DNA of 64,000 bases from Cymbidium sinense. Taxonomy: Eukaryota; Streptophyta; Magnoliopsida; Asparagales; Orchidaceae. The notes beneath the pieces are model-generated. The model was given only the letters and a program-made list of their open reading frames with translations. It was not told where the DNA came from and did not search any database. Both the position numbers and the translations under genes were made by a program. Positions 36,501 through 48,465 of this stretch are shown here, piece after piece; position 1 is the stretch's first letter; the number at the start of each line of letters is the position of its first letter. The DNA is taken from contig CM038222.1 in NCBI GenBank assembly GCA_021442155.1, positions 108,069,121 to 108,133,120 of the forward strand, given 5' to 3'.

Positions 36501-36952
36501 ATTATTTCCTAAGCCTCCCATTCACTGAAACAGATCTTAATCAACTTCAACAAAGGATTAAATCACTAATCAAACCATTAATTAACCTTAATTATATTAA
36601 GAGAGTAATTAGGAAATGAATTAGCAATTTCTCCAATTAAGATACCAATAAATCCCAAGAAAATTAAGGAGAGGCAGAAGTCATCCCCCTAAATGCACTC
36701 AAGAAGTTTGGGATCAATCAGTGGATTAATTAAAGAGTAATTAGCAAATTAATATTTCTAATAAAACTTAAAATTAGAGAGAAGGGCTATTAAAAATTAA
36801 TTAAGATCAATTTTATAAAATTCTAGACTCAATGATCTTTCAGTGGAAATTTATTTCATATTTTTTAATTTTTCTATGTTGAGATATGGATTTTAGATGC
36901 AGAGGTAATTAATTAGAATTATTTAAATCCTTAATTAAATCTTTAATCCCTA

Positions 36953-37075
36953 CAGGCGCCACGCATTCAGCTGACACGGGTGTGCTTTATATGCGACACC
37001 TCCCCATTCGTTATTTAAAATGTCGCATCGTAGTGCCGCATTATGGAGGCGTTACGTGCTTTCTCCTCAGTCGTC
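36953..37075 (-). promoter_or_regulatory. GC-rich island of LTR (37 kb copy)
   Basis: Contains AGGCGCCACGC, GTCGCATCGTAG and GAGGCGTTACGTGC. It is positionally equivalent to the islands in the other LTR copies. Confidence 0.4.
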
Positions 37076-37652
37076 CAATCAAAGATCGGACAACGAAGAT
37101 TAAAGCTGCGGATCAGAGGATTAAAATAGAATATATCGTGTGTTTTAATCTCAACTGTCCATCCAAATTGCATGGATGGATGGCCAGAGATCATTTCCTG
37201 ATCTCCCCTTTGAACAATGGAGGTCGTCCATGTTCTAGGGGATGATCTGAACTCAATTGAGCTCGGATTGATCCCAAATTTTACCCACACCATCAACATG
37301 CGTAGAAGATTACATTCAATAATCAAGATCCTATGAGATTAACATTTCTTTCACAAAGCTCCAGACCACATTGAGTTTAATGATTGAAAAATGGCTAACC
37401 TCGCTGGAGGTGATCACTGGAGCTCGATTCCCTTGGAGAAGCTTTGTCTGGTTGAGACGAAGCATTGCTGAAAGTTTGAGGCACTGAGGTTGACTGGATC
37501 TTCTTACCGGCCTCCCCTATTTTTACTTAAGAAAAATTGAGAAGATGCAAATTGAATCTCCCTCTAGGAAGTTTAGGATCACTTGCAAATGGCTCCTATG
37601 ACTCTCTCTCTCACTCAATCGACTATAGCTCTGTCAAGATTCAAAAGAATTA

Positions 37653-37671
37653 GGGGGAGTATATCTCCCCC
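37653..37671. other. Perfect hairpin in LTR
   Basis: GGGGGAG, loop TATAT, CTCCCCC, the same stem as at 33179-33197. It lies about 600 bp from the GC-rich island, as in the 28.8-kb copy. Confidence 0.8.
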
Positions 37672-39284
37672 TTTGGCAATCGGATGGTCGAAGATTCACT
37701 TGCCATTTTGGATCAATTACTCTGATTTAGATGGTTTTTTAGGGTGTTAGAGCTATCCTTGAGTTCATTTTAGGCTAGGGCGCGGAATGGTGAAGTGGCC
37801 ATGTGCTTCAATTGAGTGGGAAGAGGTTTGTCATGTGGTCATTTCAAGCTATATGCTCGATTTTGGGTTTGGGTTAGGTTGGGCTGACCCAAACCCATTG
37901 GGTTCGATGCACCACCCTCCCTAGTGTTCACTTGATATACTAGGAGAGTATCAAGTAGGTATGAAGAGGATTTGACCAAATTCCAAGTGGAATTGGCCAA
38001 AATTTACCCTATGGCCTAGAGGTAAAATAGTCATTTGGCTGATTTTTGAATTTTCTTATGTTTGGTATGTTGAAAAAATAGGTTTGGCTAAGTTTCATTG
38101 GATTTGGAATTCATTTGGTATGGTTTGGCTCATGTTGACTCATTTAGGTCAAAATGGGTCAACTTGGGTCAATTTGACCAATTGGTCAAACTGGGTCAAA
38201 CCAAGGGTTGGGTCAAGTTCATATGAACATTTGAGATGTTTTCGTAGCTTTGGTTTAGGTTTGAATTTTGTCATTTAGGTCAAATGGGTCAAGTTGACCA
38301 ATTTGACCCATTTAACTTATTTGAGCTAGGTCATGGGTAGGTTTAGGTTTGGTCAGTCACATGAAGTGGATTGGTATCTTTGTTACGAATCAATTTTAGT
38401 TATATTTGAATTTGGCTCAATATGACCCTTTAGGTCAAGTTGGGTTCAAGGTCAATTGGGCTAGGTTAGGTCTAGTTTGCCAATTGAGGCTTTGGTTAAG
38501 TTCAACAAGTGATTTAGAATGAACTTGACCCATTGGTTTCAATCAATTTGGCTTAGATCAGGTTTTGACACATTTTGAATTTTCAGGTAAAGTTAGGTCA
38601 ACTTGGGTCAAGTGGCCAATTGGGATAGGTTAGGCTCAAATGTTAACTTGGTCAAGTTCAAACATTGGTGAAGTTAGATCATTGGTTTCAATCAATTTGG
38701 TCTTTGGTGGATTTTGGCTATGTTGGATTTCATTTTGGCTAAGTGTTGACTTGGTTAACCCTTAGGTTTGACTTGGTTTGACCCAATTTGAGTGATTGAT
38801 CATCTCATGATGGTTGTTGATCATGATGAGAGGCTTAGGTGAGTTTGATTCAATCCAATTTGGTTAGGATTTGAATTTGGCTCATAAGAGTACTTTAGGT
38901 CACTTTACATCAAGTGAGCCTAAGTGGGTCAAATTGATTGGTCAAAGCTTGATTTGAGTTTGATTGAACTTATTTATGGGCTTATGATTGAAATATAAAT
39001 CCATTTGCAAGTAGTTTGAAGTCAAATGGGTTTTGGTTCATTTGATAATTTCATGTTCAAAGGAAGAACATGAATGGATTTGGGTTTGATAGTTGAATTG
39101 AATTTTGGTCAAGTGATTGAAGCTTGTATTTATATTTAGATTCATGTTTGAAGGATTGATTGAATCATGAATAAAAATCAAGAGTTTTGTTTGATTTGAA
39201 ATTGATGTGGCTAAGTTCAAGATTTTGACTTGAAAGGCTTAGATTGGATTTTGATTGAATTTGAATTTGATTTTTTGAGTTGGT

Positions 39285-39700
39285 TTGATTGATTTGAATT
39301 TATATATACGAATATAAATGAGAATATAAATGGTTTATAAGAAAATTTCATGAATTTGAATTGATTTGATCATGATCTAGGCTAAGTCCTTTAAGAGGGA
39401 GATTAAGGATTTAGGAAAGATTTAGTGAATTGATTTGATTTTTAGAGTTTAGTTTGATTGATTTGAATTTATATTTCATTTAAATATGTGAATATAAATG
39501 AGAATATAAATGAGTTATGAGAAAATTTCATGAATTTGAATTGATTTGAAGATGATTTTGAATTAGAAATTTGAATATTTTATTTGATTTGATTGATTTG
39601 AATTTATATTTTATTTATATATGAGAATATAAATGAATTATGAGAAAATTTCAAGGATTTGGAGCAATTTGATCATGATCTAGGCTAAGTCCATGAAGGG
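39285..39700 (-). repeat. Three-unit tandem in LTR head
   Basis: Three copies of a unit of about 110-165 bp containing TTGAATTTATATTT, GAATATAAATGAGAATATAA and ATGAGAAAATTTCA start near 39290, 39465 and 39595. The complete LTR has essentially one unit (about 30430-30510) and the plus copy has two (about 31580 and 31740). Unit number therefore varies between LTRs. Confidence 0.8.
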
Positions 39701-40044
39701 AAATCAAAGGACTTAGGTAAGATTTGAAATTTGGAATTTCAACTTGGAATTCAATCATGGATTTCAATCATGTGGTATTGATTTGGGTTTGGAGAAGATC
39801 AAATAAAATTTATTTGGAGTTTTGACTTGAAGGAAGTAAGGAAAGTGGTTCAAGCTACGGGTAGGCAAATTTTTTTAATACCCCTAGGGTATGACCTATT
39901 CTTATAACTAACCCTTCTAAGTCTCTTGGGCTAGATTGAGTGTCCACATAATTATAAGATGTGTCTTAAGACTAAGGATCTCTTAAAGTCTGAGAGGAGT
40001 CCTATGTATAAGATGGAGGGGTTGAGAACTCATTCTAAAAATGA

Positions 40045-40112
40045 GGTCAACAAAGGGCGCCCAATAAGTGTGGTGTGACTAACAAGGAACACCACACGTA
40101 TTGGTGTTGACC
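40045..40112. repeat. Imperfect 68-bp palindrome at an LTR start
   Basis: GGTCAACA (the LTR terminus) and CAATAAGTGTGGT on the left pair with ACCACACGTATTG and TGTTGACC on the right around a short centre. The inner and outer arms match, with one unpaired insert on the left arm. Confidence 0.85.
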
Positions 40113-40439
40113 AAAATGATCAAAAAGACCGAACGATCACAAGCACTAACAGAGATGATCTACTCCTAACCCAAGGTGTAGAAGGAATCTAGAGTTTAGT
40201 GCAATGTGGCTCTACTTATGTCCAAGACATAAGAGAGAGGGAGGAATCCACTAAAGGATAGAATAGGTGAACCTTCCACTAGGGAAGTAGGTTCAAGTCA
40301 TCCACAAAGGGATGAGGGGTTTGATTTGATTTGAGTCTCATTGGGGAGAGAATTCCATTGGGGAAGAGGGTTGAATTTGTTTCAATTTGTTATTGTTTAA
40401 TTGTGTTTTTTTTAGATTTTTAGATTTTGGATTTTGAGA
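40053..40439. other. Unassigned segment between two LTR copies
   Basis: Sequence outside the LTR start at 40052 and before the next LTR fragment. It contains the right arm of the palindrome and a less AT-rich stretch (40120-40350) with no ORF of note. It could be the 3' untranslated internal part of a related element or the target of the insertion. No polypurine tract is obvious next to the LTR. Confidence 0.5.
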
Positions 40440-41809
40440 TGGACCCTGTTGGTTTGCGATGGATCGTATAGCCTACCGCATCTATGCCACACATTAATGC
40501 ATCAATCATAAATAAATTATGAAAATCATGCAATCCTAATGCATATTTTAAGCATAACATCAAATAATTTTATCAACCCAACGTAAAAGAATAATATCCG
40601 ATGCGGTCAGGTGCCACTGTACAACCTGAAAAGAGAAAGTATATGTAGCCGAGCTCTACCCTTATATAACGCGATATATGAAAGAATAATTATAAATATA
40701 AATGAATAAATATTATGGAGATCTTCATTCTTTATTTATTCAAGTCTTCCCTCCTTTGATTTGGTTGTGCTTGCTCCAAAGGCATCATAAGGCACTTCAA
40801 GACAAAGCCTTCTGACCACTGCTCATCCTAATCCCTCATAACACTAATCCTAATTCCTATTGTGAAATTATATTTATATATATATATATGAAAAATAAAT
40901 CTAACTATACTTGCAAAATAAGTGTTAACTAAACACACATACAATCCCAAGCAGTTATATTTATAATTTGGACTTAGCACCCATATATAAAAGCCACTTT
41001 AATTTGAATTATACTTAAGGGTTTAAGCAACCTACAAAGAGAGCATTCATATTTATTTTAAGCATCCCTTTAAGCACAATCCCTGTAGAAAATATGATTA
41101 GGCTAAGAGCGGCCTAACATCCAGTCTACGAAGCATACACCCTAACATCCAGTCTAAAATAACACATCATAAAATAAAACATACATCACATCATACACCA
41201 TCCTAACATAGAACTAGAAGTGGTGACTTGATTTTAATGTGGGTGTTAAGGCTTGTGTGGTGTATCTTAATTAAGCATTAAGGTTGTAATTTTCTAAGTA
41301 TAGAAGAATTCAATTTAACATAAAGGGTTGATCTCACTTGAAGTTATTTAATTGATTTGAGAATTTTAATTTATGTTTTCTTTATTTCATATGATTACAC
41401 TTACCAACTAAGTGTCATAAAGAGAAGGAAGAGGATTACCCTCTTTCATCCCTACCTTAAGCCACTTTCTAAAGTATATTAATTTGATTTTGTTCTTTTT
41501 AGTGAATAGCTTATTAAATTATTTTTAATTCATCCTAAGTTTTGGTTCACTTTAAATAACTCTATTCAATATGAAAGGCTTCTTAAAATTAATCTAATTG
41601 AATTACTACCATATGGCTTATGTTCAATTCTTCCTTTCCATCACATATAACATGCATATGATATTAATCCTAAGTATATCTATACATGCAACATATTTTA
41701 GCACATTTAAATGATGGATGTAGATATGTATTCGAAGTTTATATCTTTCATTTGATTGAATTATTTAATTATATTAATTTAAAGTTTTATCTAAATTCTT
41801 ATATAAAAA

Positions 41810-42500
41810 TACATAGGGATGAAATTAAATAGGTACGTGTCATTATTAACCAGGAAAGTGAGGTAATCAAATGACCTCATTGGGGCTATCTAAAGCCTCA
41901 TATTTTTAGGATGTCTATACTATATACCCATTTGCATTCAGACATATGTAAATTTATATACATGAATATAAGAAAGAAAGCTCCAAATCACATAACTAAT
42001 TAATTCAATCACCTAGTCAATTATGGATGCATGTATTTTTAGTAGAAAAGGAGATTTTCATTCTCTAATTACATATACATACACAAGTATGAAGAAGTAA
42101 GCAAGTATGTGCCTTTGTTAACCATGGAAGTGATCAAATGAAGAAGCAATCAAATGACCTCGTTGGGGCTAGCTAAAGCCTCGTATTCTCTGGATGTCCA
42201 GACTATATACTTTGTTATCTTATTACACATGAATGTATACATAAATAAAGGAAGAAAAACCATACAAAAAGTATATTTTTATTTGATTGAATCATTTATG
42301 CATGTGGATTAAAGTTCTATCTAAATTCTAATGTAGAAATACATGTAAATGAAATCAAATAAGTACATGTCATTGTTAACCAGGGAAGTGAGATAATCAA
42401 ATGATCTCCATTGGGCTAGTTAAAGCCTCGTATTCCCAGGATGTCCACACTATATATTTATTAACATTCAAATATATGTAAAACTACATATGAATTAAGG
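41810..42500. repeat. Triplicated LTR segment
   Basis: Three units begin near 41815, 42085 and 42345. Each contains a GTTAACCA(G/T)GGAAGTGA box, an ATCAAATGA(C/T)CTC box, TAAAGCCTCGTATT and GGATGTCCAGAC. Most other LTR copies have one unit (2880-2970, 26250-26360, 35290-35400); the right-hand copy has two (62345-62470, 62590-62690). Confidence 0.85.
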
Positions 42501-43870
42501 AAAAGAAAGCTTTACCTCACACAACTAAGCTATAAGCACATGCAAAGCCTATATGTGTTCATAACTACCATCACTCTAATCAATGTAATTGATTTGTAAA
42601 CTTTGGAAAGTAATTTGAATTTATCAGTAATAATAGCCATACATATTATAAATTAATCCAACACATGCAAGCTTACATAAAGGAAAATCATTTGATTTAA
42701 TTAATTTTTGAAAAGAGATGGATGCATGAAATCAAATGACACACCATATCTAACATGATTGGAATGGAATAAATAAACATAAACACATGATTTCATTCAA
42801 TTAAATTAATTCCTAAGGACAATCATATTAAATAAAGCCTTTTAAAGTAAACCAAAGCTTCCTTATGCCATTTTTAACTTTATGTTTTGATTTGATTTAA
42901 GGATGTGAGGAAATGGTTTGATGATCCTAACTTATTCCCATGTTTGTTAATTAATTTGGTTTAATAAAATGTAGTTAAGTTGATTTTATGAGTTAATTAG
43001 GTTATAGTATGCATTAAATACATTAATTAACCCCTTTCTATGCTACCTTAATATAATTATCCACTTAATTATGAGCCAACATGATATGCATATGAATTGA
43101 AAATTAAATTAATAATGATCCTAAGAAATAAGAGGGTCCTAATGCAATTGGCTCATAATTAATAGTTACTTAAATTAAGAACCTTAATTAAGTACTCTTA
43201 CGGTTTCCCTACACATGTGGATTACCATAATTTCCCTAAGTGGCTTTAGCTTATTAAACACCTAAAGACCTACCCATGGTTTAATCAATTAAATTATGAT
43301 GTGATTATGATTTTAATTTGGTTAATTAAATCTTAATTAATAAAGTAATTTGATTAATCTTTAATACTAATTAAATTCCTTCCAAGTGGAATGAACTTAG
43401 GGAAAATGATTAGAAGGGAGGCCTGACCATTTCCTTTTGTTCAATTACTGTTGGTCAATGATATTTGACTTTTAAAATTGATTAATGTTATTGTCATTAG
43501 ATTAATTAATCAATTAATCACATTAGAAGGTAATTAAGCTAATTAAAGTCTTACCTAATTACCTAAGCAACAATTTCCAAGAAAATTAAGAGAGATAAAA
43601 ATCATCCCCTTTAATAAACCCACAAAGTTTAGGATTAATTGCCTAAGTAATTAAGAAGTTATTAAGCTAATTAAATTTTGAATTAAACTTTAATTAAGCT
43701 ATATTTACTGTTCAAAATTAATTAAAGATATTTTTTATAAATTCTCCTATGAAATACCTTTAAAACAAGTATTTATATGCATTTTTCCAATTTTTCTATG
43801 ATTTGTTATGGATTTTGGGAAGATTCAGTCTTTAAAAATAATTAATTAGACGTAATTAAGCCTAATCCCA

Positions 43871-43965
43871 TCGGCGTCACGTGGTGCGCTGATGCGACAC
43901 GCTTTCCATGTGGCCTCACGAGATTGACCACTTAAACGCGCGACTTGACGTGGCGAATCGCTTTT
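43871..43965 (-). promoter_or_regulatory. GC-rich island of LTR (44 kb copy)
   Basis: Contains GGCGTCACGTGGTGCGC, GATGCGACACGC and GACGTGGCG, including a CACGTG G-box core and ACGT cores. It is equivalent to the islands in the other copies. Confidence 0.45.
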
Positions 43966-44540
43966 ATTCCGATCCGATCTTGGATGGGATGGTGCAAATC
44001 AAACCCGCTTTTGAGGATAAAATCAGATATTCTAACAAATTTAATCACGACCGTCCATTTGATCCGTGGAGCGACGGTGCATGATCCTGTCTGGCGATGA
44101 AAGCGGTCGTCGCCATTCGCTCTCGGCGAAGCTCACTTGACTTGAGCGACTCAAAATGGATCCCACACCTCGTGCAGAAGGATCCGAAGGATCCATGATC
44201 ACATGCACATTTCCTTCACAAAGCTCCAACCAAAATTCCCCAAAACCTCATTTTTCCAAAATGACCTGAGCTCAAGGGCGAATTCAATTGAGGAAGCTTA
44301 ATAGTGGAGAGGCAGCCACAGATGCAAACCAATTCCTTATCATTCACTTGGTGGACCAAGATCTCAATTTGGAGGTTGTTGATCGAACTCCTGGTGATGT
44401 GAGGGCTCGGAGGTGATTCTTTCTTGCTCGAGGTGTGTGGATGGTGTGAGTGAAGTTAATTTAGATTTGGTGAAGTAATGAGGGAGTTTGATTAGAGGAG
44501 GGGCTATCCTATTTCGACTTAAAGAAATTTGAGCTTAAGG

Positions 44541-44600
44541 AAGCTTGGAGTGCTATATGGAAGCTTGGAGTGCTCTATGGAAGCTTGGAGTGCTCTATGG
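44541..44600. repeat. 20-bp tandem, three units
   Basis: Three perfectly spaced 20-bp units (AAGCTTGGAGTGCTCTATGG; the first has one change). The other LTR copies have single related AAGCTTGGAG words near 28710. Confidence 0.9.
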
Positions 44601-45225
44601 ATTCTTTCTTGCTCTATGAAGTCAATTTGGGCTAAACGGGTCAATTGGGTTCAATTGGTCAAATTAGGTTCAATTGGGGATTTGGTCAAGTTCAATAATT
44701 AATTTGGAATAAACTTGAGTCATTGGTTGCAATAAATTTGGTTTAGATAATGATTTGACCCAATTTGGTCTTTTAGGTTAAATTAGGTCAACTTAGGTCA
44801 AATGACCAATTGGGTTAGGTTATACTCAATTGATGGTCAAGTCATGTTCAACCCTTGATCACTTGTTGGTATGAATCCTTGGTTTTAATTATTTTGGTGT
44901 GGCTAGTTTGGGTTCATGTGGGTTAAGAGGGTTGACTTGGTGTGACCCATTTATGACACTTGATCATCCTAGGGTGATCAACAATCATCATAGGAGGTTT
45001 TGGTTAAGTTGATTTAATCCAATTTGGGCTAGATTGAAACTTGGTTCAAATAGGTTGAATTGGTCACTTTGGATCAAGTGGACTAATTGGGCTTAGTTGA
45101 GTTGATTTTGGGTTGGGTTGAGTTTAATTGAGTTTATATATGAGTATAGGATTGATTTATAAATTCAATTGCAATGAGTTTGAGTTCAAATTAGTTTTGA
45201 TTCATTTAAAAATTTCAACAAACAT

Positions 45226-45634
45226 CAAGTCTTAAAATTTAATAGATATTCATTATTTAGAACATCGATGAAAAAATTTACATAGAGTCCCACATTGAGA
45301 CCTAACTACTTGATAACAAAGTCTGCCAAGTTAATCCCTCCTGAATTATCTTCATCGAAAAAGAACGCCAGTTAGAAAATCGTGTCAAAAATTCGATCTA
45401 GAGCTACCACTGGTTTCAACACCATTTATTTTAGGCCATAACTCTTTGTTGTTTTCATCCAATCTAACTTAAAATTAAAGAAAAAACACACAATGTTCCC
45501 AATGTTTTCTCTTTGCAGCTGAAGTGAGAATCTCATGCGAGTCTGAACTCTTCAATATCATACAAAAATGCTCCAAAACATTTTGAAGTTTTGCATACGT
45601 TACCTAAAAAAATAATACATGTTCATTTTATTAA
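45226..45634. other. Gap: no recognisable feature
   Basis: Mixed-composition sequence between the LTR fragment and a TIR transposon. I see no ORF, no repeat shared within the window and no motif. Confidence 0.5.
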
Positions 45635-46801
45635 GGCACTGTTTGGAATCATTTTTTATTTTTTATTTTCAGTTTTTATTTTTAAGAAATAAAAGTTAAT
45701 AATAATAAATATGTTTGTTTATCTATTTTGTTTTATTTTTTTCTATTTTTAAACAAATATGTTTTTTGTTTTCAAAAATATTAAAATATAAAATCTATTT
45801 TTCTTTATTTTTAAAATACTCCATCATATTTTTCAGAATTTTAAAATTTTAGATTTTATTTTTTATATTTTTTTAAATTATATTATATAATATTATTAAT
45901 TCTAATTAATTTAATCTAACAAGATTTATCTTAGGATAATAGTAGATTAATTTTAATATGTCATGTGAGTTTACATATATAATATAAATTTAAATTTATA
46001 TATTAAGTTTTGATTGATTGTAATTAAATTTAACTTTATTATATAATAATAATAGTAATTTAACTTATTTCAATAATAATTATTTAAAATATATTTATAT
46101 TTTTTCATAAATTTTATCTTTCTCATATAATTTAAATATATGCATACGTATTTTACATTTCAAGTTTATGCACCAACTCCTACAATAGGTGTCTTTCATT
46201 TGTATTTTTAATGTTTCAAATGCATCTATGTAGGCTCACATTTTTTAAATAGCATCAGCGATAATCAAAATAATATTTAATAATCATTTGTAGCTTGTTT
46301 ATTATGTGTGATTGAATCATGAAAATTCTTGTTTGAAATATTTTTTTTGAATTTTTTTCTAAGTGATTTTTTATGAATAAGTACTCTTCAAGTTATTTCG
46401 ATGATAATTCAAATCTAATTTGTGCACATCAGTTTCATCGATAATCGATTTTTTCGATTGATTCGACGATAAAAACGATATGTAATATCGATATCATCGT
46501 CATCGTTTATTGTAAACATTTTTTTATTTATATTAAAATAAGAAAATATCAAATATTTTTTTATTTAAAATTTTAAAAATAAAAAACACAAAGTGGCTAA
46601 AAAGCTCCTTAGAGTAATAATTAATTTCCTTAAATTTTTTTTCCATTAAAATTTTAAAAAATAACAACTTAACATTTTTTTTATTTTTTATTTTTTAAAA
46701 CAAAAAATTCATAAAAATACCAAACATATTTTTGTTTTCATATAAAATAAAAATTAAATAAAAATGAAAAATAAAAAATAGAAAGTGATCTCAAACAGCC
46801 C
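45635..46801. mobile_element. Non-autonomous TIR DNA transposon, about 1.17 kb
   Basis: The left end GGCACTGTTTGGAATCA and the right end (reverse complement) GGGCTGTTTGAGATCA are inverted repeats. Similarity continues for roughly 100 bp through the TTTTTATTTTTCA-like tract to a shared AATATGTTTG word. The interior is AT-rich with no transposase. The GGGCTGTTTGG-type end recalls PIF/Harbinger or hAT MITE ends, but no clean target-site duplication is visible (TAA lies near both ends), so the superfamily is open. Confidence 0.7.
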
Positions 46802-47257
46802 ATAAATTTCTTAACTCTTAATTGTGATTTTTTTGTTTTTCTTTTTCTTAATATTTTTAATAGACATCAGCGTAATAACGGAAACAATATTAATTATGTA
46901 ATAATAAAAAAACAAAATTACTGTTTGTCCGTTTTCTCATAAAGATCAAAGTACTGTACTATTGAACCAATTGTATAGACAAGAATATCATTATATCGAT
47001 TTTGTCAACTCTTTTGATCAACTCTTAGGAATGCTAGTTTACAGCCAAATAGAATGTATAATAATAATGATTAAAAATCATTAAAAATTTTATTTTTGTC
47101 AGGAGTTTTCTTTTTAAAAAAATTCTGTAATAAGACATATCATTATTTTAAACATTGTGCCACCTGAGGATTTTTTTTTTCATTGAAATAATATTAGCGT
47201 TGAATTGTTAATTTGTTTCAAAATAATTGAGAATCAAACAAAAATATTCCAATAGAA
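46802..47257. other. Gap: AT-rich, no recognisable feature
   Basis: No open frame, repeat or motif is seen between the TIR transposon and the LINE relic. Confidence 0.5.
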
Positions 47258-47450
47258 GATAAGATTAGAGAGAGTTATCTTAGTTGATTTAGTTATATAA
47301 AATATCGATCATCTTATAACTTAGTTAGAAGAGTAGATATATTAAATTTAGTTTATGTTAAGAAAGGCACACACATACCTAAAAGGAGTTAGCTAGAAAG
47401 TATAAAAAAGATTTTATTTTATTAGAATTAAATGATAATATAATATTTAA
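47258..47450 (+). pseudogene. Old RTE LINE relic
   Basis: Colinear with 3857-4060 of the younger LINE. Its translation gives KIRESYLSWFSYIKY, RRVDILNLVYVKK and PKRS-stop-LESIKKDF, the same C-terminal segment with stops and substitutions. There is no TTG tail or target duplication, so it is an ancient fragment of the same clade. Confidence 0.8.
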
Positions 47451-48326
47451 TAGGATACTCCTATCCAAAATTTTATGTCATAATTTTCTCTAGATTTTTG
47501 ATGCTACAAAAAAAACTTTTGAAAAAAAAAAAGAGAATACATTAGAGAATATTAGGCATGTAGGCAAAAGAATATAAAAATTATCAAACTATCCCTCTCG
47601 GATCCATATAAATGTGTGATTCATTCCAAGTAATGTTTACAACATCCTCTATTTTTTTCTGGATTAATTTAAAATAATTTAGCATTATTGACCTATACAT
47701 ATAATATTGTGTGATGCGTGTTGAAGTGGTTAAAGCTAAAGCCAATATGTATAGCCAAATGAAGTTTCATATGAAAGTCCAATTTAAAAAGTCACTTGCA
47801 CGTGAAATTGTTGTGCTATTTGATGAGAATTATTGATAGACTTTAAAATATTGAAATTGATAAGTCGAGAATTCTTAAACTGGGTTGAATTTAAGTTAAT
47901 TACTGACGATCATAATGCAAATTGAAGCAAAATTATTTTGACTGTCGTCGAAGTCATTCAAAGATGTCAGTTTTTGAAATAGGTGCTGTGTCCATGTCCG
48001 GCACTGCAAATGTCTCTTCCTCTCCAAATACAATAATAAAAAAAAAAAGCACTCTACAGCTTCATCGTCGTCGACTATAGCACTGGCATCTCCACTTCTC
48101 AGTTCGCCGTCTGTCCTTCTCATTTTTGTAAAGTTTTTTTCCAGCTTCCATTCCCATCGCCGCTCCTCTCACCGGTGACCTCCTCGAGCCCACAACCTTC
48201 CAGTATTCCATCTCATCCACTCCTACAAAGTAAGAACTCCTCATATGCTATCTCAAGCCAACCTTCCTTTCTAGTTTCGTTTCTAGCAGCCCCACGCATC
48301 AAGCCTAATCTCTCTTTCTCCTCTCA
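47451..48326. other. Intergenic; TC-rich possible gene edge at right
   Basis: The left part is AT-rich with no feature. From about 47950 composition shifts to TC-rich DNA with higher GC. A frame without stops runs on the plus strand from about 48063 across 48326 into the MULE but has no ATG. AAAGTAAGA at 48227-48235 resembles a 5' splice site. This could be the 5' UTR or first exon of a disrupted host gene; I cannot confirm it. Confidence 0.3.
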
Positions 48327-48420
48327 CCGAACAAAGTCAATTTTTTTAAATTAAGTATCATTAGAATTTTAATTAGATAATTAAGTATTAATAAAAAAAT
48401 TTAAGAATATGTATAGACGC

Positions 48421-48465
48421 CCAATTAATGGCGTGATTCCCGGCGTGTGATGCGCCACTAATTGG
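48421..48465. other. Subterminal hairpin of the MULE
   Basis: CCAATTAATGGCG at the left pairs with TGCGCCACTAATTGG at the right with one mismatch, just inside the left TIR. Confidence 0.7.

Larger units (their letters stand above)
33541..40052 (-). mobile_element. Gypsy-family LTR, minus orientation, tail truncated
   Basis: Aligns with about 24510-30939 of the complete LTR in the same direction and ends with the intact LTR start, the complement of GGTCAACA at 40045-40052. It lacks the last 0.9 kb of the LTR, so there is no PBS. It contains the hairpin 37653-37671, the GC-rich island 36953-37075, the TTGACC block 38080-38960 and a three-unit tandem at 39285-39700. No genes are seen. Confidence 0.83.
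40440..45225 (-). mobile_element. Gypsy-family LTR, minus orientation, both ends missing
   Basis: Aligns with the middle of the family LTR (about 24850 to the TTGACC block of the complete copy). It carries the TATA-like site 40662-40669, a triplicated segment (41810-42500), a GC-rich island (43871-43965), a 20-bp tandem (44541-44600) and the beginning of the TTGACC block (44640-45110). It is more diverged than the other copies. Homology fades at about 45225. Confidence 0.8.

Noticed and set aside
45635..46801. Assignment of the TIR transposon to PIF/Harbinger
   Set aside because: The ends are suggestive, but a 3-bp TTA/TAA duplication cannot be shown exactly, so I left the superfamily open.
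48062..48244. 60-codon minus-strand ORF next to the MULE
   Set aside because: Arginine- and lysine-rich reading of a TC-rich stretch; opposite to the more likely gene direction; no known domain.
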